Assembly: GCF_040656415.1 (NCBI RefSeq)
Contig: NZ_JBFAMC010000005.1
Span: forward strand, 62,001-126,000
DNA length: 64,000 bases
Source: Rhodococcus_F sp040656415
Lineage (GTDB): Bacteria > Actinomycetota > Actinomycetes > Mycobacteriales > Mycobacteriaceae
Direction: 5' to 3'
Both the position numbers and the translations under genes were made by a program. The first letter of the stretch is position 1; each line of letters starts with the position of its first letter. A model generated the notes under the pieces. The model did no database searches and had not been told where the DNA came from. It saw only the letters and a program-made list of their open reading frames with translations. Below, piece after piece: positions 40,851-49,946 of this stretch.

Positions 40851-42914
40851 ATGGCACTCGCACCAGCCCTCGAGCAGATACCGTCGTCCCGCCCGCGACC
40901 GAAGGCTGCCGGTGCTCACAGATTGGCAGCCCTCGGCGCCGTTACCACCCTCCTCGGTCTCGTAGCGATCCTCTTCGGGCCTGCCATCTCTTGGGCGGAA
41001 ACACCGCTGCGACTCCCCGGCCAGATCACGGATGAAGTCGGGGCCCTCGACGCCACCGAGCAGAGCGACGTTCAGTCCGCGATCAACCGCCTCTATGACG
41101 AGCACAGGGTGCGGTTGTGGGTGGTCTACGTCTCCGACTTCAGTGGCCTCGACGCCCAGTCGTGGGCAGCTCAGACCGCGCAACTGTCCGCCTTCGGCGA
41201 CCGAGACGCTCTACTCGCCGTCGCGACCGTCGACCGCGCGTACGCACTCGACGTGCCGGGCGGACAGGGGGTCACCACCTCCGAGGCCGAGTCCATTCGG
41301 GTGAATGCGGTGGAACCCGCACTGCGAGTGCAGGACTGGGCGGGCGGCGCAATCGCTGCGGCAGAAGGGCTCAACAGCGCGATGAGCTCGAGCGGCGGGA
41401 TGTCGGTGCGAACGTTACTGATCGGCGGCGCAGTGGTGATCGTGGGTGCAGGCGGAGTCGTCTTGTATTCGCGCAAGAAGAAGCAAGACCGAGTCCTCGC
41501 CGGAATCGAAGCTGCCCGCAACATCGACCCCGAGGACAAAGCCGGCCTCTTCGCCCTCCCACTACCCACCTTGGACGAACGCGCCAAGGAGATCTTGGTC
41601 GAGACCGACAACGCGCTGCGCTCCAGCCAAGAGGAACTCGACTTGGCCAGGGACGAATTCGGCGACCAAACCGTTGAAACGTTCACGGCGGCATTCGAGA
41701 AGGCACAATCCGCACTCGCAGCAGCGTTCACCATTCGTCAACGACTCGACGACGCGATTCCCGAGACTCCGGCGCAGCAACGCGAGATGCTCGTCGACAT
41801 CATTACCTCGTGTGGCCGCGCGGATCGCGAACTCAACGAACGGGTCGAAGAGTTCGACGGTCTCCGGGATCTGCTCATCAACGCCCCCGACCGGCTCGAC
41901 GCACTCACCAGGAACATGGTCGCGCTGACCGTGCGTATTCCCGATTCCACCCAGACCCTCGCCACTTTGCAGACCGAATTCCCCTCCACTGCAATTGCTT
42001 CCATCGCCGACAATGTGACGATGGCGCAGGAGCGGCTCGACTCCGTGGAACAGTCCGTGGCAGAGGGGCGGGAAGCGATCGCGCTGCCGCCCGGTAAGCA
42101 GGGACCGGCGGTCTCGGCGATTCGCGCCGCTGAGGGCGCGCTCGAGCAGGCGAGAAGTCTGCTCGACGCAGTTGACCACGCGGCGGACGACATTCGCCAC
42201 GCCATCGCCACATTGCCGGCGGCGATGACCGACGTGGAGGCCGGAATCGCCGCAGCCGCCAAGTTCACCGAACAAGGCGGTGCCAAACTCGCCGAAGCCC
42301 GGGCGGCCGCCGAAGCTGCCCTGGAATCGGCGCGGGCCTCTCAGGACACCGACCCACTCGGGAGCTTCACCCAGATCGTCAAGGCCGACGCCCATCTCGA
42401 TGCCGTCCTTGCCGAGGCTCAGGAATCGCACCAGCAAGCCGAGCGCGCTCGGCAGCACCTCGAACGGGATCTTGTGGGTGCGCAATCGCAGGTCACTGCG
42501 GCTTCGGACTTCATAGGCACCCGCCGTGGAGTTGTAGGCGCGGAGGCTCGCACCCGTCTGACGGAGGCGCGGCGTCACCTCGCGAGCGCGCAGCAGTTGC
42601 GCGACACCGACCCCTCTCACGCATTGCAGGAGGCGCAGGCCGCGTCGGCCCTGGCTTCCGACGCCTTGCGGCTTGCTCACAACGACGTCAGCCAGTGGGA
42701 GTCGCGCCAGCGCCCCGGGCCCGGAAGCGGAGGCAACAACGCCGCAGGGATGATCCTCGGCGGCATCGTGATCGACAGCATCTTGCGCGGCGGGTTCAGC
42801 GGGGGCGGCAACTGGGGAAGCCGAGGCTCGGGCGGCGGCGGCTTCGGCGGCGTCCCGCGGTCGTTCGGTGGACCGAGCAGCTCCGGCCGGATCAGCGGTG
42901 GCGGCCGCTTCTGA
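40851..42914 (+). CDS. TPM-domain membrane protein with coiled coil (Rv2345-like)
   Basis: 687-residue exported membrane protein. Hydrophobic export segment about 27-49 ending ISWAET; TPM_phosphatase domain about 55-180 (RLPGQITDEVGAL, LWVVYVSDFSGLDA, LLAVATVDRAYALDVP); a transmembrane helix about 188-206; then about 400 residues of Ala/Glu-rich coiled coil; and a Gly/Ser-rich tail GGGFGGVPRSFGG ending in GGGRF. Positional match to Rv2345. The TPM domain has been linked to phosphatase or photosystem repair in other taxa; its role here is unknown. Confidence 0.85.
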   Translation: MALAPALEQIPSSRPRPKAAGAHRLAALGAVTTLLGLVAILFGPAISWAETPLRLPGQITDEVGALDATEQSDVQSAINRLYDEHRVRLWVVYVSDFSGLDAQSWAAQTAQLSAFGDRDALLAVATVDRAYALDVPGGQGVTTSEAESIRVNAVEPALRVQDWAGGAIAAAEGLNSAMSSSGGMSVRTLLIGGAVVIVGAGGVVLYSRKKKQDRVLAGIEAARNIDPEDKAGLFALPLPTLDERAKEILVETDNALRSSQEELDLARDEFGDQTVETFTAAFEKAQSALAAAFTIRQRLDDAIPETPAQQREMLVDIITSCGRADRELNERVEEFDGLRDLLINAPDRLDALTRNMVALTVRIPDSTQTLATLQTEFPSTAIASIADNVTMAQERLDSVEQSVAEGREAIALPPGKQGPAVSAIRAAEGALEQARSLLDAVDHAADDIRHAIATLPAAMTDVEAGIAAAAKFTEQGGAKLAEARAAAEAALESARASQDTDPLGSFTQIVKADAHLDAVLAEAQESHQQAERARQHLERDLVGAQSQVTAASDFIGTRRGVVGAEARTRLTEARRHLASAQQLRDTDPSHALQEAQAASALASDALRLAHNDVSQWESRQRPGPGSGGNNAAGMILGGIVIDSILRGGFSGGGNWGSRGSGGGGFGGVPRSFGGPSSSGRISGGGRF

Positions 42915-43028
42915 CGCCTTGCCTGTGGCGCAAGACCTCGCACAGCTGGTTCGCCAGTTCGCCTCTCTAACTTGCGTTTGCGGTAGCGTGTCCCGGTCAG
43001 TACATGTAACCAGGCGAGGGGTGCGGTT

Positions 43029-44843
43029 GTGACGGTCAAAGTTGTTTTCCTGCACGGCATCGGGGACGGGGATCCAGAGGCCGGTTGGTTGGAGGGCCTC
43101 AATCGGGGACTGACACAGAATGGACACGACCCGATCGACCGCGCGGACACCCTCGCTCCCCGCTACAGTTCCTTCCTCACCACAGAGGGAATCGGCGCGA
43201 AGCTGCCACCGAGGACCTATGACCTCAAGGACGATTCCAAGGCCCAATTCGAGTTTGCGCGCCGCCAGGCCAGGATCCAGCGGGGTGTGGATCTGATGCC
43301 GACGCCTTCGGGGATGGGTGTGCACCTGGTGCCCGAGGGCCCGCTGAATGCAGCGCAGGGCCTCGCGGTCGGTCACGTTTCCGCATACAACCTCCCCCAG
43401 GTGCGGCGATACGTCCGGAACGAACCGCTGCGAGGCGCCGTGCTTCGCTATCTACTGGACCAGGATTTCGGCAACGAGATCATCCTGATCGGTCACAGTC
43501 TCGGCAGCGTCATCGCGATCGATCTACTCGACCACCTTCCCGAAAGCGTTCACGTCAGGCGGTTTCTCACGATCGGCAGCCCTGCGAGCGCACCCTCGCT
43601 CCACGAAGGCAGCGAGCGACTCTTGAAGAGATTTCCATACGCGCGCGTCGATACCTGGTCCAACTTCTTCAATCCCCGCGACCTGGTGACCGGGGGTCGA
43701 GGACTGGCATCGACGTTCCCCGCCGCGCAGGATTTCGCCATCGACATCGGCCCTCTCGAACACGGTGCACGCGCATACCTCGAACACCCGGCGGTATCGA
43801 GGCTGGTTGCTCAGATCGTCTATCCCAGCAAGGGGCTCGCGTTGGCCAAGCCCGACATCGCCGTACGTTTAACCGACGCCCAAGCCTCTGTCCTGCTGCT
43901 GCTCCGCTACGGTCACGTCGTCGCCAGGTACATCAAGAACAAGGAGGCTGCCGAGCGCTACGCCGGTGCACTACGCGTTCGACAGGATCAGGTCATCGCG
44001 GAGATCGAGGAACTGGCGACTGTCGGAGGGCAGCCCCTAGCCGACGAGTTGCTCCAGCTTGCGGACGGGGCCCTGCCTACCGTGCCACACCGTTGGGAAC
44101 TCGACGAGGCCGTCAATGAACTCGTTGTTCTCGCTCTCACCAATGCGGTCGATCCGTACGAAATCGATGTTGAGCGGGCACCGACTCAGGCAATCCCCGA
44201 GATAGCAGCCATGCTCGGTTTCAGCACAAACGTGGGTGCGACGGTGGTTCAAGCAGTCGAGGACGTCCAGAAGTGTCTGGACCGCAGGGGTGGTGTTCCG
44301 TGGGGTCGGGTACTGACGGCGGCGGCGGGGATCGCTCTGCTGGCTGCGGGTCCGATCGGATTGATCGCGGCGGCGCCAGCCACTGCCGCCGGTGCAGCCG
44401 CGATCACCGGCGGGCTCGCCGCGTTCGGTCCGGGCGGAATGGTGGGCGGGTTGGCCATGCTCGGCGGACTGGCGAGCACGGGTGCGGCAATTGCGACCAC
44501 CGCGGTCACCGGCAGCGGCGAGGAAAGGCATTCGGCTCTCGACCTGAAGACTCTGATGCTGCGGGTGACCGTCGAACACACACGCAAGATGCTGGACCTC
44601 GAGTTCGACTGCAACCTCTGGTATCAACTCGCGGAAGCAGAAACGCAAGCGTCCGCCCAGCTGAACAGCCTCACGGCCTTCAGTAGTCCCAAGTCAGCGC
44701 GGGTGGTGGCGCTCCGTGAGCTCAAGGACTCACTCAGTCAGCTGATGAAGTTCGTCATCGACAACGGACTCGCACCCCGAGCGATTGCCGCCGGCGACGA
44801 GGTGCGCGTGGACGAAGCATCGGCTCCGATCGAGATCAGCTAG
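43029..44843 (+). CDS. Alpha/beta hydrolase with glycine-rich membrane segment
   Basis: 604-residue protein of unusual layout. Residues 1-255 are a lipase-like alpha/beta hydrolase: oxyanion region VVFLHGIGDGDPEAGW, elbow LIGHSLGS (S157), likely acid D218 (FNPRDLVTGG) and His H245 (PLEHGARAY). Residues 260-415 are helical. Residues 428-494 are a Gly/Ala-rich hydrophobic stretch (LLAAGPIGLIAAAPATAAG, GGLAMLGGLASTGAAIATT) that looks like a glycine-zipper membrane hairpin. A soluble helical end follows. No signal peptide. It is not part of any obvious operon. It may be a membrane-active lipase or a toxin-like effector; the function is unknown. Confidence 0.75.
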   Translation: MTVKVVFLHGIGDGDPEAGWLEGLNRGLTQNGHDPIDRADTLAPRYSSFLTTEGIGAKLPPRTYDLKDDSKAQFEFARRQARIQRGVDLMPTPSGMGVHLVPEGPLNAAQGLAVGHVSAYNLPQVRRYVRNEPLRGAVLRYLLDQDFGNEIILIGHSLGSVIAIDLLDHLPESVHVRRFLTIGSPASAPSLHEGSERLLKRFPYARVDTWSNFFNPRDLVTGGRGLASTFPAAQDFAIDIGPLEHGARAYLEHPAVSRLVAQIVYPSKGLALAKPDIAVRLTDAQASVLLLLRYGHVVARYIKNKEAAERYAGALRVRQDQVIAEIEELATVGGQPLADELLQLADGALPTVPHRWELDEAVNELVVLALTNAVDPYEIDVERAPTQAIPEIAAMLGFSTNVGATVVQAVEDVQKCLDRRGGVPWGRVLTAAAGIALLAAGPIGLIAAAPATAAGAAAITGGLAAFGPGGMVGGLAMLGGLASTGAAIATTAVTGSGEERHSALDLKTLMLRVTVEHTRKMLDLEFDCNLWYQLAEAETQASAQLNSLTAFSSPKSARVVALRELKDSLSQLMKFVIDNGLAPRAIAAGDEVRVDEASAPIEIS

Positions 44844-44898
44844 ACCCCGAAGCGCCCCGATCCCCGTTATGACTTGGTGGGACCGCTACACGCCTTGA

Positions 44899-46305
44899 TC
44901 AAGAACCGATGAGGCGCTGCGCGAGGTAGCCCTCGACCTGATCCAGGGCTACCCGTTCCTGAGCCATCGAGTCGCGCTCACGCACGGTCACGGCGTGATC
45001 TTCGAGGGTGTCGAAGTCCACGGTGACGCAGAACGGCGTGCCGATCTCGTCCTGACGGCGGTAGCGGCGGCCGATGGCACCGGCGTCGTCGAACTCGACG
45101 TTCCAGTGCTGGCGCAAAGTCGCGGCGAGATCCTTGGCCTTCGGCGTCAAATCCGCGTTCCGTGACAGAGGCAGAACCGCGGCCTTCACCGGGGCGAGAC
45201 GACGGTCCAGGCGCATGACGGTGCGCTTGTCGACACCTCCCTTTGCATTCGGCGCCTCGTCCTCGGTGTAGGCGTCGACGAGGAACGCCATCAACGAACG
45301 GGTGAGTCCGGCGGCCGGCTCGATGACATAGGGCGTGTAGCGCTCGCCGGTTGCTTGGTCGAAGTAGTTCAGTTCGGTACCTGAGTGCTTCGAGTGCGTC
45401 GCCAGATCGAAGTCGGTCCGGTTGGCCACCCCTTCGAGCTCACCCCATTCGGAGCCCTGGAAGTGGAAGCGGTACTCGATGTCGACGGTGCGCTTGGAGT
45501 AGTGCGACAGCTTGTCCTTCGCGTGCTCGTACAGGCGCAGGTTGTCCTTGTTGATGCCCAGTCCCGTGTACCAGTCCATGCGATAGTCGATCCAGTACTG
45601 GTGCCACTCTTCGTCCTCGCCCGGCTTGACGAAGAATTCCATCTCCATCTGCTCGAACTCGCGGGTCCGGAAGATGAAGTTCCCTGGAGTGATCTCGTTG
45701 CGAAAGCTCTTGCCGATCTGACCTATGCCGAACGGCGGCTTCTTCCTCGATGTCGTGAGCACGTTCGCGAAGTTCACGAAGATGCCCTGCGCGGTTTCGG
45801 GTCGCAGGTAGTGCATACCCTCTTCGCTCTCGACCGGGCCGAGAAACGTCTTGAGCATCATGTTGAAGTCGCGGGGTTCGGTCCACTGGCCGACGGTGCC
45901 ACAGTCAGGGCACACCACGACGTCCATCGCGACATCGTCGGGGTTGTCCAAGCCCTTCTTGTCCGCGTACGCCTCCTGCAGATGGTCCTGACGGTGACGC
46001 TTGTGACAGTTCAGGCACTCGACCAGAGGGTCGTTGAACACGCCGACGTGACCAGACGCGACCCATACCTCACGGGGCAGGATCACCGACGAGTCGAGGC
46101 CGACGACATCCTCTCGGCTGGTGACCATGTTCCGCCACCACTGCTTCTTGATGTTCTCCTTGAGTTCGACACCCAAGGGGCCGTAATCCCAGGCCGACTT
46201 CGTGCCTCCGTAGATCTCACCGCACGGGTAGACCAGGCCACGACGCTTGGCGAGATTGACGACGGTTTCGACTTTGGACTTCGGTGCCACTCGAGTGCTC
46301 TCCAT
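44899..46305 (-). CDS. glyS: Glycine--tRNA ligase, homodimeric type
   Basis: 468-residue class II aminoacyl-tRNA synthetase that charges tRNA-Gly. Marks: N-terminal VNLAKRRGLVYPCGEIYGG and WDYGPLGVELKENIKKQWW, a zinc-like pair ECLNCHKRH / VVCPDCGTVG, motif 2 FRNEITPGNFIFRTREFEQMEM, motif 3 near YVIEPAAGLTRSLMAFLVDAY, and the anticodon-binding domain at the C-terminus. It is divergent from smtB, as in M. tuberculosis (Rv2357c/Rv2358). Confidence 0.96.
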   Translation of the reverse strand: MESTRVAPKSKVETVVNLAKRRGLVYPCGEIYGGTKSAWDYGPLGVELKENIKKQWWRNMVTSREDVVGLDSSVILPREVWVASGHVGVFNDPLVECLNCHKRHRQDHLQEAYADKKGLDNPDDVAMDVVVCPDCGTVGQWTEPRDFNMMLKTFLGPVESEEGMHYLRPETAQGIFVNFANVLTTSRKKPPFGIGQIGKSFRNEITPGNFIFRTREFEQMEMEFFVKPGEDEEWHQYWIDYRMDWYTGLGINKDNLRLYEHAKDKLSHYSKRTVDIEYRFHFQGSEWGELEGVANRTDFDLATHSKHSGTELNYFDQATGERYTPYVIEPAAGLTRSLMAFLVDAYTEDEAPNAKGGVDKRTVMRLDRRLAPVKAAVLPLSRNADLTPKAKDLAATLRQHWNVEFDDAGAIGRRYRRQDEIGTPFCVTVDFDTLEDHAVTVRERDSMAQERVALDQVEGYLAQRLIGS

Positions 46306-46383
46306 CTGGCTAATAGATGCATGGGTTCACGTGCAAATTTCGACGCCTAGCCTATCTTCCCGATTCTGGGGGTTCACCCACCC

Positions 46384-46412
46384 GGTTGACATGCATATGT
46401 GTGCATATCAAA
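46384..46412 (+). promoter_or_regulatory. Candidate smtB-zur promoter with repeated TGCATAT operator
   Basis: TTGACA (-35) at 46384 and CAAAAT (weak -10) at 46407 are 17 bases apart. The spacer contains TGCATAT twice (46390 and 46400), one helical turn apart. An ArsR-family repressor bound here would block polymerase, which fits autoregulation by SmtB. Inference from position. Confidence 0.45.
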
Positions 46413-46505
46413 ATGGAATCGCTTTGCAATAAGATGGGCGATTCAACAACACCGACTATGTCGCCGCCCTTTTCGACCATCGTCCGCCACCCCGAAGGAG
46501 ATCCC

Positions 46506-46889
46506 GTGAGCATCACGAATACAGGGGATCCATTCGATGCGGCTGCACGGACTCCCCCGCCGCAGACGTCGGTGCAACCGAAGCAGACACCGCCGAGAGA
46601 GCCACCGCCGAGAGAGACACTCATCGCTGCCGGTGACCTATTGCGCGCACTCGCCGCACCCGTCCGAATCGCGATCGTCCTCCAGCTCCGCGAATCGGAG
46701 CGATGCGTGCACGAACTCGTGGGCGCGTTGGGGGTCGCCCAACCGTTGATCAGCCAGCATCTTCGCGTACTCAAGGCGGCGGGCATCGTCCACGGCGAGC
46801 GCAGCGGCCGTGAGGTCCTCTACCGACTGGTGGACGACCACCTTGCCCACATCGTCGTGGACGCCGTCGAACATGCCGAGGAAGGATAG
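46506..46889 (+). CDS. smtB: ArsR/SmtB-family zinc-responsive repressor
   Basis: 127-residue winged-helix repressor (compare Rv2358). N-terminal 35 residues are proline-rich; the ArsR domain begins LIAAGDLLRALAAPVRIAIV, with the recognition helix VAQPLISQHLRVLKAAGIV and wing GERSGREVLYRLVDDHLAH. The C-terminal helix HIVVDAVEHAEE carries the D/H metal site of the SmtB alpha5 type. GTG 46506 has GAAGGAG at ideal spacing, preferred over ATG 46434. The zur gene follows by 6 bases, forming the smtB-zur operon that controls zinc efflux and uptake. Confidence 0.92.
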   Translation: MSITNTGDPFDAAARTPPPQTSVQPKQTPPREPPPRETLIAAGDLLRALAAPVRIAIVLQLRESERCVHELVGALGVAQPLISQHLRVLKAAGIVHGERSGREVLYRLVDDHLAHIVVDAVEHAEEG

Positions 46890-46895
46890 AACCCG

Positions 46896-47315
46896 TTGAC
46901 CGAGAAAACCGGCTCGCCCAAGCCTGTCGTCGGCGTGCGTACGACCAAGCAGCGCAGCGCGATCTCCGCCCTTCTCGACGACCTCGACGAGTTCCGGTCC
47001 GCGCAGGAGCTTCACGACGAGCTCCGCAAGCGGGGTGAAGGCATCGGGCTGACCACCGTCTATCGCACCCTGCAGACGCTCTCCGACGCCGGAACCGTCG
47101 ACGTGCTACGAATCGACAACGGCGAATCCGTGTACCGGCGGTGCTCTACCGGGCACCACCATCACCTCGTCTGCCGCTCGTGCGGCTACACGGTCGAGGT
47201 GGAAGGACCTACCGTCGAGCGTTGGTCTCAGTCGGTCGCCGACGCCAACGGGTTCTCCGATATCAGTCACACCGTCGAAATCTTCGGCGTCTGCCGCGAT
47301 TGTCGTACCGCCTAG
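46896..47315 (+). CDS. zur: Zinc uptake regulator Zur (FurB)
   Basis: 139-residue Fur-family repressor (compare Rv2359). Winged-helix part with IGLTTVYRTLQTLSDAGTVD; regulatory metal site near GHHHHLVCRSCGYTVEVEGP; structural zinc cysteines C-x2-C in VCRSCG and VCRDCRTA. TTG start at 46896 with GAAGGA just upstream. When zinc-loaded it represses zinc import genes and alternative ribosomal proteins; SmtB usually represses zur itself under low zinc in mycobacteria. Confidence 0.93.
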   Translation: MTEKTGSPKPVVGVRTTKQRSAISALLDDLDEFRSAQELHDELRKRGEGIGLTTVYRTLQTLSDAGTVDVLRIDNGESVYRRCSTGHHHHLVCRSCGYTVEVEGPTVERWSQSVADANGFSDISHTVEIFGVCRDCRTA

Positions 47316-47593
47316 AAGCGGAAATGCGACGGTAAGCGCTGGTCCGTGAGGTACTGGTACCCCGGGGTCGATACAGTGGCCGACCGTCATCTCTCAGGTG
47401 TCCCCGGGAGACGGGCTCGTCCCCCGATCGGAGGACAAACGGTCGACTGTACGTAGGACAGACGCAAGCCGTAGACGCGGCGATACTGCTTCGCGATAGT
47501 GGTTCCGATCATGGTCCGCCGCTCATCGGCCGATAGTGCATGCACTGGCGTAGCCGTACCGCTGGACCGATCCGGGCACATAAGGAGATGAAT

Positions 47594-48616
47594 GTGAACC
47601 GGGACAACCGTTCTCGTGGCGACCGCACGGCCCGAATGAAGTTCCGAGGTCTGGGACTCGGGCTGGCAGCCATCGTTGCCATGTGGGCCGGCATCACCGG
47701 TACGGCGACCGCGACAGCCGACACTGTGGACGAGACCATCGACGTGGGGGGCAGCCCCTCGGCAGTGGTGGTCGCCCCGGATGGGACCCGCATCTACGTC
47801 ACCCTCCCCACGGCGAATGCGGTGTCGGTGATCGACGCCTCCGACAACACGGTGGTCGACACCATCCGTTTCGGGCACTACCCGCAGTACGCGACAGTCT
47901 CCCCGGACGGGACCCGCCTCTACGTCACAAACTTCTCGAACCATACGGTGACGGTGATCGACACCTCCACCAACACCGTCACCGACACCATCGACGTCGG
48001 GGATGCCCCCCAGGGGGCGGCGGTTTCCCTGGACGGGACCCGCGTCTACACCGGCACCACATACGACGACGCAGACGGCAACGTCAACCCTGCGTTGGAC
48101 GTGATCGACACCTCCAACAACACCGTCGAGTCAATCCCGGTCGAGAATAGGGTTCAGGACGTGACCGTCTCCGCGGACGGGACCCGCCTCTACGCCACCA
48201 GCTTCCAGAACAATTCGGTGGACGTGTTCGACACCTCCGACAACACCCTGGTCACGACCGTGCCAGTGGAGAACGGCCCGGAAGGTGTAGCGGTCACCCA
48301 GGACGGGTCCCGCGTCCTCGTCGTCAACAACGGTGCCGACACCGTGTCCGTGATCGACGCCTCCACCAACAGGGTGGTCGAGACCATCGGCGCCGGAAAT
48401 TACCCCCGGGAGGTGGCGGTCACCCCGGACGGAACCCATGCCTATGCCACCAACTCCATCGACGGGTCCGTATCGGTGATCAACACGTCCGACAACACCG
48501 TGGCCGAGACCATCTCCGTCGGAAATTGGCCAGTAGGCGTGGCGATCGCTCATGACGGATCTCGCGTCTACGTCGCCAACGAGAACAGCGACGCGGTATC
48601 GGTCATCAGCCGTTGA
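47594..48616 (+). CDS. Secreted seven-blade YVTN beta-propeller protein (copy 3)
   Basis: 340-residue exported protein related to the two tandem copies at 30-33 kb, but without the Ig-like domain: it ends directly after the seventh repeat (SDAVSVISR). Signal peptide about 1-42 (FRGLGLGLAAIVAMWAGITGTATATA). Seven repeats of about 42 residues carry VxVSxDGTRLYVTN-type strands and TVxVIDTSxNTV. GTG 47594 is preferred since AAGGAG lies 6 bases before it, while ATG 47588 touches that site. Repeats are more diverged than in copy 2. It lies right after zur, but I see no zinc-binding cluster in it. Confidence 0.85.
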   Translation: MNRDNRSRGDRTARMKFRGLGLGLAAIVAMWAGITGTATATADTVDETIDVGGSPSAVVVAPDGTRIYVTLPTANAVSVIDASDNTVVDTIRFGHYPQYATVSPDGTRLYVTNFSNHTVTVIDTSTNTVTDTIDVGDAPQGAAVSLDGTRVYTGTTYDDADGNVNPALDVIDTSNNTVESIPVENRVQDVTVSADGTRLYATSFQNNSVDVFDTSDNTLVTTVPVENGPEGVAVTQDGSRVLVVNNGADTVSVIDASTNRVVETIGAGNYPREVAVTPDGTHAYATNSIDGSVSVINTSDNTVAETISVGNWPVGVAIAHDGSRVYVANENSDAVSVISR

Positions 48617-48703
48617 TCCGTTCGCAGATCTACCCCGGTAACACTTCGCTGGACGACGTGCTGATCGCCGATAAGCACCTGCTGGATGAGATTCATTCGA
48701 GGT

Positions 48704-49105
48704 TCAAGGTAGTAGACCCTGCCGGGACGTGTCGGCACCACCGAGAACCAAGAGCAGCATCGTCGTCAACGCCTCGTCCCCGAGTCCGCCCGCCGGGAAG
48801 GTATACCGCAGGATGACATCGGCCAGCCTGCCGTGTCCGAATACCGCGATCGAACCGAACTGCAGCGCACTATTGCGCTCGGCAGCCTTCTTGTGCAACG
48901 ACGGACTCACAGGACGATCCCAGGCGAGCACACACGTCATCGACAACACGTCGAGCCCCTCGGTCAGGGTCATAGCACTGATCGAACACAACGCGCCCGC
49001 ATACTCGAAGCTCAACGAGTCGCCGTCTGAACGGTCGACAGTGGTGAAATTTGCGAGGGCGTTCGCCGTGCGCTCGAGTAGAGCGCGCGCTCCGTCGACG
49101 GTCAT
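48704..49105 (-). CDS. YbjN-like conserved protein (Rv2360c position)
   Basis: 133-residue soluble protein of mixed alpha/beta character: helix VDGARALLERTANALANF, strands SLSFEYAGALCSISAMTL and GLDVLSMTCVLAWD, helix LHKKAAERNSALQFGSIAV, and a final GGLGDEALTTMLLLVL helix. This order resembles YbjN/type III chaperone-like domains. It is the last gene of the recO-uppS run and corresponds in place to Rv2360c. The function is unknown. Confidence 0.7.
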   Translation of the reverse strand: MTVDGARALLERTANALANFTTVDRSDGDSLSFEYAGALCSISAMTLTEGLDVLSMTCVLAWDRPVSPSLHKKAAERNSALQFGSIAVFGHGRLADVILRYTFPAGGLGDEALTTMLLLVLGGADTSRQGLLP

Positions 49106-49127
49106 GCGACCCGGCCCCCTCCAGCGC

Positions 49128-49946
49128 TCATTTCACTCCGCCGAATCTGCGGTCGCGGGAAGCGTATTCGACGCACGCCGCCCACAAGTCTCGCCGATCG
49201 AAGTCGGGAAAGAGCTTCTCCTGGTACACCATCTCGGCATAGGCCGACTGCCAGAGCATGAAGTTGGACGTGCGCTGCTCACCGGATGGACGAAGGAACA
49301 GGTCGACGTCCGGCATGTCCGGCTCGTCGAGGTACCTGGCGACGGTTGCCTCGGTGATCTTCTCCGGGTCGAGCTGCCCCGCCGCCACTCGGCGGGCGAT
49401 CTCCCTGGTGGCGTCCGCGATCTCCGCACGGCCGCCGTAGTTGACGCACATGGTCAGGTTCATCACCGTATTGTGCTTGGTCAACTCCTCGGCGATCTCG
49501 AGTTCTTTGATGACGCTGCGCCACAACCTCGGACGGCGCCCGGCCCAGCGCACACGCACGCCCATCTCGTTCATCTCGTCGCGTCGACGGCGGATCACAT
49601 CCCGGTTGAATCCCATCAGGAAGCGCACCTCTTCCGGGCTGCGTTTCCAGTTCTCGGTGGAGAAGGCATACGCCGACAACCACTCGACACCCATCTCGAT
49701 GCAGCCGCAGACGACATCCATCAACACGGCCTCGCCGCGCTCGTGACCTGCGGTACGTGGCAATCCTCTCTCCTGGGCCCAACGACCGTTGCCGTCCATC
49801 ACCAGCGCAATGTGCCGGGGCACGAGTTCGGCCTGCAGGCCGGGCGGTCGGGCGCCCGACGGGTGTGGGTCGGGGGGCCGAATCTGGTGCTCGGCCCGGG
49901 CGTTAGCCAGAGCTTGCGGTTCGCGTCGTCGAATCACGGTCACCAT
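49128..49946 (-). CDS. uppS: Long-chain Z-isoprenyl diphosphate synthase (UppS-type)
   Basis: 272-residue cis-prenyltransferase that makes the decaprenyl-type lipid carrier for peptidoglycan and arabinogalactan; positional match to Rv2361c. Conserved region I is HIALVMDGNGRWAQERGLPR with the catalytic Asp; later blocks are YAFSTENWKRSPEEVRFLM, NYGGRAEIADA, and DLFLRPSGEQRTSNFMLWQ. The start is uncertain: ATG 49946 or GTG 49937, both overlapping the recO 3' end (stop at 49903), which indicates tight coupling. The N-terminal 35 residues are variable. Confidence 0.94.
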   Translation of the reverse strand: MVTVIRRREPQALANARAEHQIRPPDPHPSGARPPGLQAELVPRHIALVMDGNGRWAQERGLPRTAGHERGEAVLMDVVCGCIEMGVEWLSAYAFSTENWKRSPEEVRFLMGFNRDVIRRRRDEMNEMGVRVRWAGRRPRLWRSVIKELEIAEELTKHNTVMNLTMCVNYGGRAEIADATREIARRVAAGQLDPEKITEATVARYLDEPDMPDVDLFLRPSGEQRTSNFMLWQSAYAEMVYQEKLFPDFDRRDLWAACVEYASRDRRFGGVK

